Source: Tardiphaga sp. (lineage in GTDB: Bacteria > Pseudomonadota > Alphaproteobacteria > Rhizobiales > Xanthobacteraceae). From it: a DNA stretch of 64,000 nucleotides. The position numbers were made by a program, and so were the translations under genes. The stretch lies in assembly GCF_028290495.1 (NCBI RefSeq), contig NZ_JAQGJT010000156.1, positions 1 through 64,000 on the forward strand, written 5' to 3'. The notes below the pieces were generated by a model. That model was not told where the DNA came from. It ran no database searches and worked only from the letters and a program-made list of their open reading frames with translations. Below, in pieces: positions 35,388 through 44,440 of this stretch; the stretch's first letter is position 1; each line of letters starts with the position of its first letter.

Positions 35388-35974
35388 ATTCGCAACATGG
35401 GGACGATGTTGATGCAACGCCAGCGTGCCAACGCCGTCCGGTCAACTCGCTCATTCGGTCTTGCGGAAATTCGGTGACGAGTCCAATCCGATTAAAAACA
35501 ACCCGCCACGCCCGTCAGGGAGCCCGCCCAGCACGATCTTCGCGCTAACGCGGGACCCATGGCGAGACGTTCTCGATCCCTCTGTAGGAGCGTCGTGCGC
35601 CGACCAGGGCGATAGTCATTTTTTTTAAGGTCAGCACTATGGTCCGCCGGATTGGTGGAAAGCAGCCCATTGCGGTGCCTCGCGGCGCAGCGGAGCGTGG
35701 AAGATGCTTCTTTGGTGACGCATCTCCGCAGGCATGACAGTCGCGTTTTATAGCCGTTTTTCTTAATACCAACGGGGCCAATGAAGGCCAACACGTTCCA
35801 GCGATTTCCAGCGGAATTCCGCCAGAAGGCCAAAGAATTTTCCTATCACACCCCACGCACTGAAGATGCAAAGTCGAATTTTCGCGTTCGAAATGTTCGG
35901 AGCCGCCGTTGCCGATCGTGGCGGTCGCCTCCATCTCTGGCGTAACTTCAATCGTGCAACAGGTAGAGATCCGG
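35388..35974. other. Non-coding stretch upstream of relaxase operon, candidate oriT region
   Basis: About 590 bases without a convincing gene, divergent between the parA group and the relaxase operon. Contents: an AT-rich patch with eight T at 35620-35627, a 12-bp perfect palindrome GCGGAATTCCGC (35811-35822), and the run GGCGTAACTTCAATCGTGC (35938-35956) shortly before the accessory gene. Origins of transfer for MobF relaxases normally lie just here. A nic site cannot be assigned by eye. Confidence 0.4.
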
Positions 35975-36259
35975 ATGACTACCGCGAGGACGATTCGCTT
36001 CAATGTCGAGATCGCGGCCGATCTTGCCGCCGCGATCACCAGGGCGGCCACGGCGAACAACGTGGCGGCCGAGGACATCGTCAATGATTGCGTCCGCCAG
36101 CATTTTGAAACCGCGCTGCGCCATCGCGTGCTCATGCAGCGCCAGAACGATGTCGACGAGGCGTTGATCGAGCTCGCGCGTCTCGTTGGCCGCCTGAGTG
36201 CCGGATCGGGCGAGCCGCAGGAAAGCATCTGCCGATACCGTCCCGCGGACGCCAGGTGA
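35975..36259 (+). CDS. Small relaxase accessory protein (ribbon-helix-helix-like)
   Basis: 94 residues from ATG 35975 (MTTARTIRFNVEIAADLAAAITRAATANNV). The start TIRFNVEIAADLAAAITRAA resembles a ribbon-helix-helix beta strand and first helix, followed by AAEDIVNDCVRQHFETAL. Its stop overlaps the relaxase GTG (36256) by four bases. Small RHH proteins such as TrwA or MobC bind oriT next to the nic site and assist the relaxase; this fits its position, but the family is not firmly recognised. Confidence 0.6.
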   Translation: MTTARTIRFNVEIAADLAAAITRAATANNVAAEDIVNDCVRQHFETALRHRVLMQRQNDVDEALIELARLVGRLSAGSGEPQESICRYRPADAR

Positions 36260-39162
36260 CGGCAACATTGCATGCGCTGGGCAGTGGCCGCGGCGCCGGC
36301 GCTTACTATACCGAGGATCCCAATCGGGAGGCGCGGCCTCGGTCGCGCGACAATTACTATGCTCGCGACGACGGCAGCGGGACCTGGTGGTCGACCGCGT
36401 CCAGCTTGGTCCGGAACGGCTCGCCTGTCGATCGAGAGACGTTTTGGGATCTCTGTGCCGGGATCGATCCGCGTACCGGCAAAGATTTGGTGCGAGGATC
36501 CGGCGAGCGGCACCGCGCCGGATGGGATATTACTTTTTCAACGCCGAAAAGCTTCGGAATTCTGTGGGCCGCCGGCACTGCCGAGCGGCGGGCTGCCTTG
36601 GAGAAGATTCAGCAGGACGCCGTCGACCAGGCTTTGCAGTTCGTCGTCGATGAACGACTGGTTGAGGTGAGGCTGGGTGCCGGGGGCCATTTGCGCGAGG
36701 CGCCGAGCGACATCCTGGTTGCGAAATTCCCGCACTTCACCTCGCGGGAAGGCGATCCCACCTGCCACACCCACTGCGTATTGTTGAACGCAGCCCGGTC
36801 GTCGGCAGATCGGAAGAAGTATCGGACCCTTGAGCCACGACAGGTCTATGCTTGGCAGGTCGTCCTCGGAGCGTCGTTCAGAACAGCACTTTCGCAAAAA
36901 CTGGTCGAAATGGGGTTTTCCGTGAGAGCCGCCGGGCGGGACCAGTTTGAGATTGCCGGCATTCCGGATGCCATGATCGAACGGTTCTCGAAGCGCTCAA
37001 AGCAAATCAAAGCCCGCGTCAGAGAAGGTGCATCGGCTGCCGAGAAGGAGGTCGCAGCACTCGCAACCCGCCGTGACAAGGCCAGCGTGCCGGCGGGAGA
37101 CGAACTGGAACGCCGCTGGCAACAAGAGTTCGCGATTTTCGACATCGATCCATGGGGGGCGGCATTGGAGGCGGGACGAATGCCTCAGCCCCAAAGAGCC
37201 TCGGCACTCGACCACGATCTTGATCCGCCGGAAGTCCCTGGGGATGCGTGCGTGGCTGTGGCGGCTTCGAAAATCTTCCGCACCGAGAATGTCTTGAAGC
37301 GAAAAGCATTGCTCCACCGGGCGTTGGTCGAAGCAAGCCTACAGGGGACCGACATCAAAAGCGTCTATGCAGGAATAGCAGAGCATGAGACATCAGGAGA
37401 ACTTGTTCGGCTTGACCGGCATGAGATAGCGCAGCATTGGACCACGGCCGCCATTGCCGCCGACGAGGCAAAATTGCTACGTCTGGTAAAGGAGCGGATG
37501 GCCGGATCATGGTTTCGACCCGAGGCGATCGAGGTCGCCCTGAAAGATGCTTCCAGTCTTTCGGAAGAACAGCGTCAGGCGATCCGTGATGTGACATCGG
37601 CCGAGCCGACGTCCGTGCTGGAAGCTGGCGCTGGCACCGGCAAGACGACGCTGGCAAAAGTGGTCGTGGAGGCCGCTAAAAAATCGGGTCTCAGTATTGT
37701 AGGCCTTGCACCATCTTGGGTTGCGGCAGATGAATTGGCTCGATCGACAGGTATCGAAACATTTGCGATTGCGCGCTTCCGGCACGAACTCGCTGTCGGC
37801 AGACGGCGGGCGCCAGATGCCAATACACTTGTCATCGTTGACGAGTCCGGAATGGTCGGGACACGCGACATGGCGGCGATTTTTGATGCTTGCACGCCTG
37901 CAACGACCTCCGCGATCGACGGGAGTCAAATACGCTCTACGCCAAAAATTCTACTGTGTGGCGATCGACGCCAATTGGCTTCGGTGACTGGCGGAAGTGC
38001 ACTCAGGGCGGTTTCCGACTTGATCGAGCGCAGGTCGACATTGACGGGAGTCCGGCGCCAAACCATCGATTGGCAGCGCGCTGCATCGGTTGCAATGGCG
38101 CAGGGGGATTCGGAGGCCGGCATGCGCGCCTATGCCGAGCATGGTCGCATCGAGATGGTTGCCCGTTGTGAAGACGCGCAGGCGCGAACTATCAAGGCCT
38201 GGCAGGATCTCCGGCAAACCCATGGTGATGACGTTATCATCGTGACGCGACGGAACCGCGACGCCGTTTCCCTCAATCTCGCGGCTCGCGAGGTTCTCCG
38301 TGAAGATGGACTGATACAGGGCAAGGACGTGAACCTGACGGCCATCGATCGCGATAGTGGTTTAATGCAATTGCCTATCGCCAGAGGGGACCGAATTCGC
38401 TTCGGCGAGACCCTTCACCAACATGGGATACGGAATGGCACCCGGGGGAATGTCGTAAGATACACTCAAGGAGTCGATGGATCGGTTCATCTTGCGATTC
38501 GTCTCGACGATGGCCGTTTAATTGAAGATGCCTGGTCAGGCTTCTCGCACAAGGGACGTCATCACCATGCGGGCATTCCAAGGATTGTTCATGCAGTCGC
38601 AGGATCGGCCTATTCCGTCCAAGGCCGCACCGCCCAGGCTACAGTACATCACATCGCGATCTCTACTGACGCTCGCGAGACTTATGTCGCCTTGACCCGT
38701 CATCGTCACGATGTACGGATCGTGGTCGAGAGCGAACGGCTGGACGCCGGCTGCCGCGCCCGTCAAGAAGATCCTAGGATGCCACCGACAAAGTTAGCAT
38801 TGCAGGAATGGCTTTTCGGTGAAGCCTCGCGATACAATGAAAAGGCCAATGTTGTCGATCATGTTGCAGACCGTGTGCGGTTTATAGAAACGGGTCTAGT
38901 CGAGTTGACCGATGTGAGAAAGAGAATTGGCATCAACATCGGCGCGATGGTAAAAGTAGCGCAGCGCATTGAGGTGGCTGCGCGATCAATCGGTTCCGAA
39001 GGAAGCCGCTTTATCGCGGAATTGAGCCGACGAGCGATGAGTAGGGTCCCAGACACGCGAATGTTGAAAAGTGTTAAGATGATAGTTCAGACTATCGAAT
39101 CGTGGGATACGTCCTCGACTAGGTTGCGCCACAAGCCTGCCCGGGCTGAGTACGATCGATAG
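36256..39162 (+). CDS. MobF-family conjugative relaxase-helicase (TrwC/TraI-like)
   Basis: 968 residues, GTG start in a 4-base overlap. N-terminal relaxase: candidate catalytic tyrosines Tyr17/Tyr18 in GAGAYYTED, then GWDITFSTPKSFGILWA and the metal-binding histidines in PTCHTHCVLLN. The C-terminal half is a superfamily 1 helicase: Walker A EAGAGTGKTTLAK, Walker B VIVDESGMVG, GDRRQLASV, and YSVQGRTAQA with VALTRHRHDVRIVVE. It nicks oriT, stays bound to the 5' end and unwinds the transferred strand. It ends the recognisable mobility module. Confidence 0.93.
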   Translation: MTATLHALGSGRGAGAYYTEDPNREARPRSRDNYYARDDGSGTWWSTASSLVRNGSPVDRETFWDLCAGIDPRTGKDLVRGSGERHRAGWDITFSTPKSFGILWAAGTAERRAALEKIQQDAVDQALQFVVDERLVEVRLGAGGHLREAPSDILVAKFPHFTSREGDPTCHTHCVLLNAARSSADRKKYRTLEPRQVYAWQVVLGASFRTALSQKLVEMGFSVRAAGRDQFEIAGIPDAMIERFSKRSKQIKARVREGASAAEKEVAALATRRDKASVPAGDELERRWQQEFAIFDIDPWGAALEAGRMPQPQRASALDHDLDPPEVPGDACVAVAASKIFRTENVLKRKALLHRALVEASLQGTDIKSVYAGIAEHETSGELVRLDRHEIAQHWTTAAIAADEAKLLRLVKERMAGSWFRPEAIEVALKDASSLSEEQRQAIRDVTSAEPTSVLEAGAGTGKTTLAKVVVEAAKKSGLSIVGLAPSWVAADELARSTGIETFAIARFRHELAVGRRRAPDANTLVIVDESGMVGTRDMAAIFDACTPATTSAIDGSQIRSTPKILLCGDRRQLASVTGGSALRAVSDLIERRSTLTGVRRQTIDWQRAASVAMAQGDSEAGMRAYAEHGRIEMVARCEDAQARTIKAWQDLRQTHGDDVIIVTRRNRDAVSLNLAAREVLREDGLIQGKDVNLTAIDRDSGLMQLPIARGDRIRFGETLHQHGIRNGTRGNVVRYTQGVDGSVHLAIRLDDGRLIEDAWSGFSHKGRHHHAGIPRIVHAVAGSAYSVQGRTAQATVHHIAISTDARETYVALTRHRHDVRIVVESERLDAGCRARQEDPRMPPTKLALQEWLFGEASRYNEKANVVDHVADRVRFIETGLVELTDVRKRIGINIGAMVKVAQRIEVAARSIGSEGSRFIAELSRRAMSRVPDTRMLKSVKMIVQTIESWDTSSTRLRHKPARAEYDR

Positions 39163-39915
39163 CAACTAGTCTAATCGGCACTTTCGCCAATGTGCTTCGG
39201 ATTGTTATATCCGGCGAATTTTCGAGGTTTTGACGACTAGGAAGAATGGTGCATCCCGAATAATGTCTCGCGCGATCCGGTGCTCAATGCTCTGCCGTGG
39301 GGATGAGCGGCTGCGATATGCCAGTCGCCAGGTCTGGGGAGCGGCTCCCGCGTCTATTGTTGTCGAACGGCGGTCGGACCGCCACCCGCGGTATTCGCTA
39401 CGTCGCGAGGTTTGTGCGTTACCAGAGATCATCCTTTCTGATGCATTTGCATCAGAAAGGAACTCGCTCGATCAAACCGTCTCGCGTGGGGCTGCCACCA
39501 CCACGCGGGGCTGGTTCCGAGTGGGCGGGCCACCAGGCTGTTCTCTCTGGGCTCCGTGAAACGGATCGGCAGGTCCATCCTGATCGCAAACAATGCCAAC
39601 AAAATCGTCGGTCAGCTCCAAGTCTACCGTTGTACCGCAGGCACTAGCTAGACCCCGAAGATAAAATTTCGAGGTCGATATCGCTCGAGTATCAGGGCTT
39701 TTGGCAATTATTCCATGAATCCCCTGAGCCCCCGGGTTACTTCTCGCCCCGGCCCCGGCGCAGATGATTGAGTGTTTCGATCGAGTCGCGCCCCGAGACC
39801 GACGCTGCGGTCTGCCAACGACACTTTCGATTGCCGGGTAAGAATCGGAGCTTGAAATTAAATCGATGGGTTTATTCCAGGCCGGCGTCCTCACGGGACC
39901 ATTTGGGAAGTATCC
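39163..39915. other. Non-coding stretch after the relaxase gene
   Basis: 753 bases without a gene I can support. The stronger open frames here lack conserved features and run across each other. The main structure is the perfect inverted repeat listed separately. The base composition shifts here from element-like to more host-like DNA, so the element boundary could be in this stretch, but no copy of the tRNA-Ser end is visible. Confidence 0.5.
39432..39461. repeat. Perfect 14-bp inverted repeat
   Basis: TCCTTTCTGATGCA and its exact complement TGCATCAGAAAGGA are separated by TT. It is 270 bases past the relaxase stop with no gene nearby and no T-tract, so it does not look like an ordinary terminator. 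Confidence 0.7.
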
Positions 39916-40665
39916 ATGGACAAGCTGCAAGCCGAAATGCTCGACCCCGATCGTTCGGTCGGGACGGGGCCGCCCGAACAGGAACACGAAGCCGACTTCA
40001 CCGATACGGGCCGGCTTGTCGCGCTGTGCGATGGCGTCTTCGCCATCATCATCACGCTGCTCGTTTTGGAGATCCATCGGCCAAGCGCCACGCCAGGCGC
40101 GCTGGCGCACGAACTCCTTAAGGAATGGCCGTCCTACATCGCTTACGCCGTGGCGTTTCTCTATGTCGGCGTCATCTGGCTCAACCATCACTATCTTTTC
40201 GAGCGGCTTCAGAAGGTGGATTTCGCCTTGAACTGGATCAATCTCGGCGTGCTCGGTACTGCCGCGCTGATCCCGTTCCCGACGGGCGTGTTGGCGGGCG
40301 CATTTCGCGACGGCGACCTGATGGACCAGAAGGCAGCGGTGATTCTCTACGCATTGATTGCAGGCTCGATGTCGGCTGCCTGGGTGCCATTATTCGCCTA
40401 CCTGCATCGTCACCCATCTCTGGTGAAGGCGAACGTCTCGTCGGGAATGTTCGCCGCCCAGGTGGCGCGGCCTCTCATCGGAGTGCTGCTCTACGCTCTT
40501 GCGGGTCTGCTCGGATGGTTCGTCCATCCTGCGGTGGCGGTGGCGATCTTCATCTTCATGGTCGCTTACTACGCCGCAACCAGCAAAGGCATCCGTGGGT
40601 GGAAACCACGCCGTCGGCACCGGGAATTGGGTCGCCGGGCGGCGCCGGGGCATCGACCTGAATGA
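39916..40665 (+). CDS. TMEM175-family potassium channel (DUF1211)
   Basis: 249 residues. The diagnostic pattern [20 protein letters not shown], the [F/C]SDG motif of TMEM175 helix 1 with Cys-Asp-Gly here, and the [11 protein letters not shown] motif of helix 3 are present, with six membrane segments in total. Bacterial members form tetrameric K+ channels. The first 35 residues are hydrophilic and acidic. It is the first gene beyond the mobility module and stands alone. Confidence 0.88.
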   Translation: MDKLQAEMLDPDRSVGTGPPEQEHEADFTDTGRLVALCDGVFAIIITLLVLEIHRPSATPGALAHELLKEWPSYIAYAVAFLYVGVIWLNHHYLFERLQKVDFALNWINLGVLGTAALIPFPTGVLAGAFRDGDLMDQKAAVILYALIAGSMSAAWVPLFAYLHRHPSLVKANVSSGMFAAQVARPLIGVLLYALAGLLGWFVHPAVAVAIFIFMVAYYAATSKGIRGWKPRRRHRELGRRAAPGHRPE

Positions 40666-40732
40666 AGACCGTTAGGGCACAGCCATGCACATAGGCGCAC
40701 CGCTCGGCGGTCCGAAGACCTGAAGCGAGATG

Positions 40733-42274
40733 TCAGGGGCTTTCAAAAATTGCCAGCGACTGACGGCGGCTCAAATGGCTCCGGTCGCCGGTCGATGCCG
40801 AGACGTTGCCGTTCGCCTCCGCGACCCGAGCGATGATCTTCGCCGCCGTGACCACCTCCGATTTGCTGAGTGCCGCGTAACCGAGGAGAATACTGGATTC
40901 TTCATATCCACTCGCGCGGTCGAATGCGCCTCCCGACGAAATCGTATGGACGTAGACGCCTTCGTCCTGCAGCCGTTGCTTGAAGATCTGTGCCGGCCCC
41001 ACCCACTCGGGAAGTACCCACATTACGTGCATCCCGTTTTGGGTGCCCCTGAGATCGATGTTTCCGAAGTCGGCCGACAGGCGCCGGATGAGCTCCTTCA
41101 ACGTGTCGAAGTAGGCTTTGCGTATCAGGCGAAGATGCCGCTGGTAGGTGTCTCCGCGGAGAAAGCCAGCGAGGATCGCCTGATCGAGCCAAGGGTGGCC
41201 ATAATTGCTCATGGTCTTCACGGCGCGCGCTGCGCCGACCAGCGCAAGCGGGAGGATGACGTACCCGGTCCGGACCCCGGCCCCAAGCGCCTTTGAAAAG
41301 GTGCCGAGATAGATCACACTCTCTCCGTCGCTGGCGCCGGCAAGCGAAAGAAGCGGGCGGCCGCCGTAGTTGAAATCACAGTCGTAGTCGTCTTCGACGA
41401 TGTAGGCACCTGTGCGGTACGACCAGTCCAGCAATGCCTTGCGCCGTTCGCTCGACAGGGCAGACCCCGTCGGGAACTGGTGCGACGGTGTGACGTATGC
41501 GAGGCTGATATGGTCATCCGGCAGCAGGTCCGTACGGATACCTTCGATGTCCACGGCGACCGGGCACAAGCGCGCACCGTAGCTCTCGAAGGTGTGGGCA
41601 GCGCCGCCGTAGCATGGATTCTCGACTACAACGCCCGTGCCGTTCGCCACGAACATTTTGGCGAGGAGATTGAGGCTCTCCTGCGTCCCAGCGGTCACGA
41701 TCACCATGTCGGCGGTGCAGTGATATCCCCTGGTCGCCGAGACGTGTCGGGCGATTCCTTCGCGAAGCTCCGGCACTCCCGCCGGATCTCCGTACTCGAC
41801 CAGTTTCGCCGCAGACGATGCAAGCACCTCGTCGGCGAGACGCCGCCATGTCGAGAGCGGAAAATTGTCCCGGTTCGGCCGACCCGGCCAGAAGTCGATC
41901 GCGGGCTTGGGAAGACTCCTGTTGGGAATCGTCAACGTGTGGCCTTTGAAGACTACCGGGGCGCGGATCGCGGCCGCAACAGGCCTCGATACATCCTTCG
42001 GCCCGTCCATCGCGTTGCAGTCGTCGGGGATGACATCGGTGACCTTGGTGCCGATCCCTTTCAGCGTCTCGATGTATCCTTCGCTGAACAGCTTTTCGTA
42101 GGCATGGGTCACGGTATTTCGAGAGACATCGTATTGGACGGCGAGTTCTCGCGAAGAGGGCAGTTTTGTACCGGGCCTAAGATGACCGACGCGGATGAAC
42201 TCGCGAATCTGGTTCGCGATCTGATGCTGAAGAGGTTTGTTGGGGTCTCGCGAGAGAGACAGTTCGATCAACAT
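40733..42274 (-). CDS. MocR/PdxR-type GntR regulator with aminotransferase domain
   Basis: 513 residues. N-terminal GntR winged helix (PLQHQIANQIREFIRVGHLRPGTKLPSSRELAVQYDVSRNTVTHAYEKLFSEGYIE), then a class I aminotransferase fold with VTAGTQESLNLLAKM, YVTPSHQFPTG, YDCDFNYGGRPLLSL and the PLP lysine in YLGTFSKALGAGVR. MocR proteins bind an amino-acid- or amine-derived effector through PLP and control nearby metabolic genes. It closes the block holding ferredoxin, amidotransferase, hydrolase and ligase genes on the same strand, and is the likely regulator of that block. Confidence 0.93.
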   Translation of the reverse strand: MLIELSLSRDPNKPLQHQIANQIREFIRVGHLRPGTKLPSSRELAVQYDVSRNTVTHAYEKLFSEGYIETLKGIGTKVTDVIPDDCNAMDGPKDVSRPVAAAIRAPVVFKGHTLTIPNRSLPKPAIDFWPGRPNRDNFPLSTWRRLADEVLASSAAKLVEYGDPAGVPELREGIARHVSATRGYHCTADMVIVTAGTQESLNLLAKMFVANGTGVVVENPCYGGAAHTFESYGARLCPVAVDIEGIRTDLLPDDHISLAYVTPSHQFPTGSALSSERRKALLDWSYRTGAYIVEDDYDCDFNYGGRPLLSLAGASDGESVIYLGTFSKALGAGVRTGYVILPLALVGAARAVKTMSNYGHPWLDQAILAGFLRGDTYQRHLRLIRKAYFDTLKELIRRLSADFGNIDLRGTQNGMHVMWVLPEWVGPAQIFKQRLQDEGVYVHTISSGGAFDRASGYEESSILLGYAALSKSEVVTAAKIIARVAEANGNVSASTGDRSHLSRRQSLAIFESP

Positions 42275-42372
42275 TCGGGACCATCGTTGAGTGCCCAGAT
42301 GCAGAAACTAGCAATAAATATGCCACAGCCACCTTTCGGTGCCGCTGCCCACATGGGAGTGAAAGCCCCATC

Positions 42373-42681
42373 TCAAGCGGGAACGGTAACCTGCAACCCG
42401 TCCAATTCGGGCGTTACGACGATCCGGCAACTCAATCGGGAATTGGGGCGAACGTGGAATGCACAATCCAGCATATCAGCCTCCGGGTCGGCCGGCTCGC
42501 CGGTCCGCGCGAGCCAGTCGCCTTCGACCCAGACATGACAGGTCGCACAGGCGACCGATCCTTCGCAGTCGCCGGCGACGCCTAGGTCGAGGGGCCGCAG
42601 AGCTTCCATGACCGTGACGCCGTCATCGCACTCGACCACGTGGGTTGCTCCGCTCGCGTCGCAGACAGTTATGGTCGTCAT
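42373..42681 (-). CDS. [2Fe-2S] ferredoxin (adrenodoxin/putidaredoxin type)
   Basis: 102 residues. Cluster ligands fit C-x5-C-x2-C (CEGSVACATC) with the fourth Cys in SRLSCRI. The DPEADMLDCAFHVRPNSRLSC segment is typical of the vertebrate-type ferredoxins that feed P450s, Rieske oxygenases and other hydroxylases. Its ATG overlaps the amidotransferase stop by four bases, so these are co-translated. A FNR-type reductase encoded at 52236 could reduce it with NADPH. Confidence 0.93.
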   Translation of the reverse strand: MTTITVCDASGATHVVECDDGVTVMEALRPLDLGVAGDCEGSVACATCHVWVEGDWLARTGEPADPEADMLDCAFHVRPNSRLSCRIVVTPELDGLQVTVPA

Positions 42682-43445
42682 GATGATCCTACTTGTGCAA
42701 AGTCGGCGGGCCGAGAGCCGGTGGCCTCAATGTCAAACGCCGCGGCGACGAAATTCCGGTGCAGCCGTTCCGCGGTCAGTCTAAACGACGGCAGACGCTC
42801 GCCGATGTTCTGCTTGAGCGTCGCGGCCCCTTGGGCTCCCAGCGCCTTTTCCAGGCTGGCTTTGTATTCCGGGATCCGCTCCCAATCCCCAACAGTCGTA
42901 TCCGTGATCTCCACGTGGCACTGGAAGCCATAGGCATGGCGCCCCCACCGGAACGATTGCACCGGACAGGCGGCGTTCGAGGCGAGGATGACTGCGCCTT
43001 CCGGAAGGCGCTGCACTTCGGCGCCGTGCCATTGCAGCGTCTCGATGGTCCGGCCGAATCCGTCGAACAGCCGATCGTCGCGGCCGGCCGGCGTGACCAC
43101 CACTTCGGCGAGCCCGACTTCCGGCAGCTTCATCAGCCCGACCTTGCCGCCCAGCGCTTCCGCGAGCAGCTGGTGACCGAGACAGATGCCGAGGTAGGGG
43201 CGTCCGAGATCCTTGACCCAGTGGCGGATTGCTTCCATTTCGGACTTTAGCCACGGGAACTGATCATGCTGCCAGACATCCATCGGGCCGCCCATGACAG
43301 CCATGAGGTCGAAGCCGTCCAAGGCGGGGATGCCTTCACCCGCATCAAGTTCGACGGTGTGCCATTCATGTCCTTCCGCCGCCCAGAAATCGCGGAGGGT
43401 GCCGGGATGCTCGACGTCGAGGTGCTGCAAAACGAGAATTCGCAT
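42678..43445 (-). CDS. Type 1 glutamine amidotransferase (TdnT/PuuD-like role suggested)
   Basis: 255 residues. Class I GATase triad: nucleophile Cys in LGICLGHQLLAEAL, His and Glu in YGFQCHVEIT, with GGPMDVWQHDQFPWL forming the oxyanion part. It is a stand-alone domain, not fused to a synthetase. Stand-alone copies beside a glutamine-synthetase-like ligase occur in aniline (TdnQ/TdnT) and polyamine (PuuA/PuuD) pathways, where they remove the gamma-glutamyl group. That parallel is the basis of the proposed role; the substrate is unknown. Confidence 0.87.
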   Translation of the reverse strand: MRILVLQHLDVEHPGTLRDFWAAEGHEWHTVELDAGEGIPALDGFDLMAVMGGPMDVWQHDQFPWLKSEMEAIRHWVKDLGRPYLGICLGHQLLAEALGGKVGLMKLPEVGLAEVVVTPAGRDDRLFDGFGRTIETLQWHGAEVQRLPEGAVILASNAACPVQSFRWGRHAYGFQCHVEITDTTVGDWERIPEYKASLEKALGAQGAATLKQNIGERLPSFRLTAERLHRNFVAAAFDIEATGSRPADFAQVGSS

Positions 43446-43493
43446 TTCGATCTTCCAGGTTAATTGGTGGCTTGCGGGGTCCGCGCTGCGGAT

Positions 43494-44375
43494 TCACCAG
43501 CAGGATTTCATGTGATCCAGGATCCGGGCGAGCTGCGGGCTATCGGGTTCGCGCCACGCGCTCAGGACCGAATAGTGGTCTCGCCCTTCGACCGGATAGA
43601 GGATCGCCCGATTGCCGGCTGCCGCGTAGAGTTCGTAGAAGGCCTGAGACTGACGGTGAAATTCTTGGGTCTCGTCGTCGCCCCAGATGATCAGCAGAGG
43701 CGGAGCGTTCGATCGGATGCAGTGGATAGGACTGCATCGGAGGATCTGCTCCGCGGTAAGCTGCAGCTTGGGCTGCAGCCAGGTGTAGCGAAGCGGCGCC
43801 AGATCGTAGAGACCGCTAAATGGGCTCCCGCCTTTTATGGTGTCCGCCGGCAAACCGTACAACTTCTCCCAGTCCGTCAGCGCGAGCATGGCTGTAAGGT
43901 GGCCGCCGGCCGAGTTGCCGGTGACGTAGATTCTGTTGCGGTCTCCACCGAAACTCTCGGCGTTCCTGTAGAGCCAGGCGACAGCCGCTCGGCACTGCCG
44001 GACGACCTCATCGATGGTGACCGAAGGACAGAGCGCGTAATCCATGACGGCCATCGTGATGCCGTGCTCCCGGGGGGCGATCGATGTCCATCCCAGCGTG
44101 TCCTTGGTCGGGCGCACGTCAGACCAATAGCCTCCATGCATGTAGAGCATGATGGGCGCGCCTTTTTCCGACGCCTTGTAGATGTCGAAGCGTTCCGCCA
44201 GCGTGGGACCGTAATTAACGTTGGCCAGCCGCCACGGAGCGGTCAGGACGTTCTTGTTGACCTCCGCCCGTCCCGCACGCAGAGCGATGAGACCTTCCGG
44301 CGTCGTCACCGTGCGTTCGGTGTCGTATTCTTCATCGAGCGCGTCTTGGGTTTCGAACTGACGATACAGGGCCAT
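43494..44375 (-). CDS. Alpha/beta hydrolase (kynurenine formamidase/esterase-like)
   Basis: 293 residues from ATG 44375 (MALYRQFETQDALDEEYDTE), preceded by GGAG; upstream in-frame codons run into the intergenic gap. Oxyanion motif LYMHGGYWSDVRPTKD, nucleophile Ser in GNSAGGHLTAML, catalytic Asp in IIWGDDETQEF and His in GRDHYSVL. HGGYW with this context is typical of arylformamidases and related ester or formamide hydrolases. It lies between the ligase and amidotransferase genes, so it probably acts on the same compound. Confidence 0.87.
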   Translation of the reverse strand: MALYRQFETQDALDEEYDTERTVTTPEGLIALRAGRAEVNKNVLTAPWRLANVNYGPTLAERFDIYKASEKGAPIMLYMHGGYWSDVRPTKDTLGWTSIAPREHGITMAVMDYALCPSVTIDEVVRQCRAAVAWLYRNAESFGGDRNRIYVTGNSAGGHLTAMLALTDWEKLYGLPADTIKGGSPFSGLYDLAPLRYTWLQPKLQLTAEQILRCSPIHCIRSNAPPLLIIWGDDETQEFHRQSQAFYELYAAAGNRAILYPVEGRDHYSVLSAWREPDSPQLARILDHMKSCW

Positions 44376-44440
44376 ATCAACGAGACTCCATGCGTAGGCA
44401 AAACGACCCGCGGGGATCGGGAGGTCCCCGCGGGTGACTG

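Larger units (their letters stand above)
28005..39162. mobile_element. tRNA-Ser-integrated mobilizable element (integrase, coupling protein, ParA, MobF)
   Basis: Starts directly at the tRNA-Ser 3' end. Genes: recombinase, small structured-leader protein, TraG/VirD4-type coupling ATPase, unknown membrane protein, ParA and relics, accessory protein and MobF relaxase. The DNA is visibly richer in A/T than the flanks, mainly in the integrase. No VirB/Trb mating-pair genes occur in the window. The right end is a guess at the last mobility gene: no duplicate of the tRNA 3' end was found up to 64000, so metabolic and repair genes further on could be cargo. Confidence 0.75.

Noticed and set aside
35545..36513. 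322-residue open frame on the minus strand across the relaxase start.
   Set aside because: It overlaps the accessory gene and relaxase and shows no family pattern.
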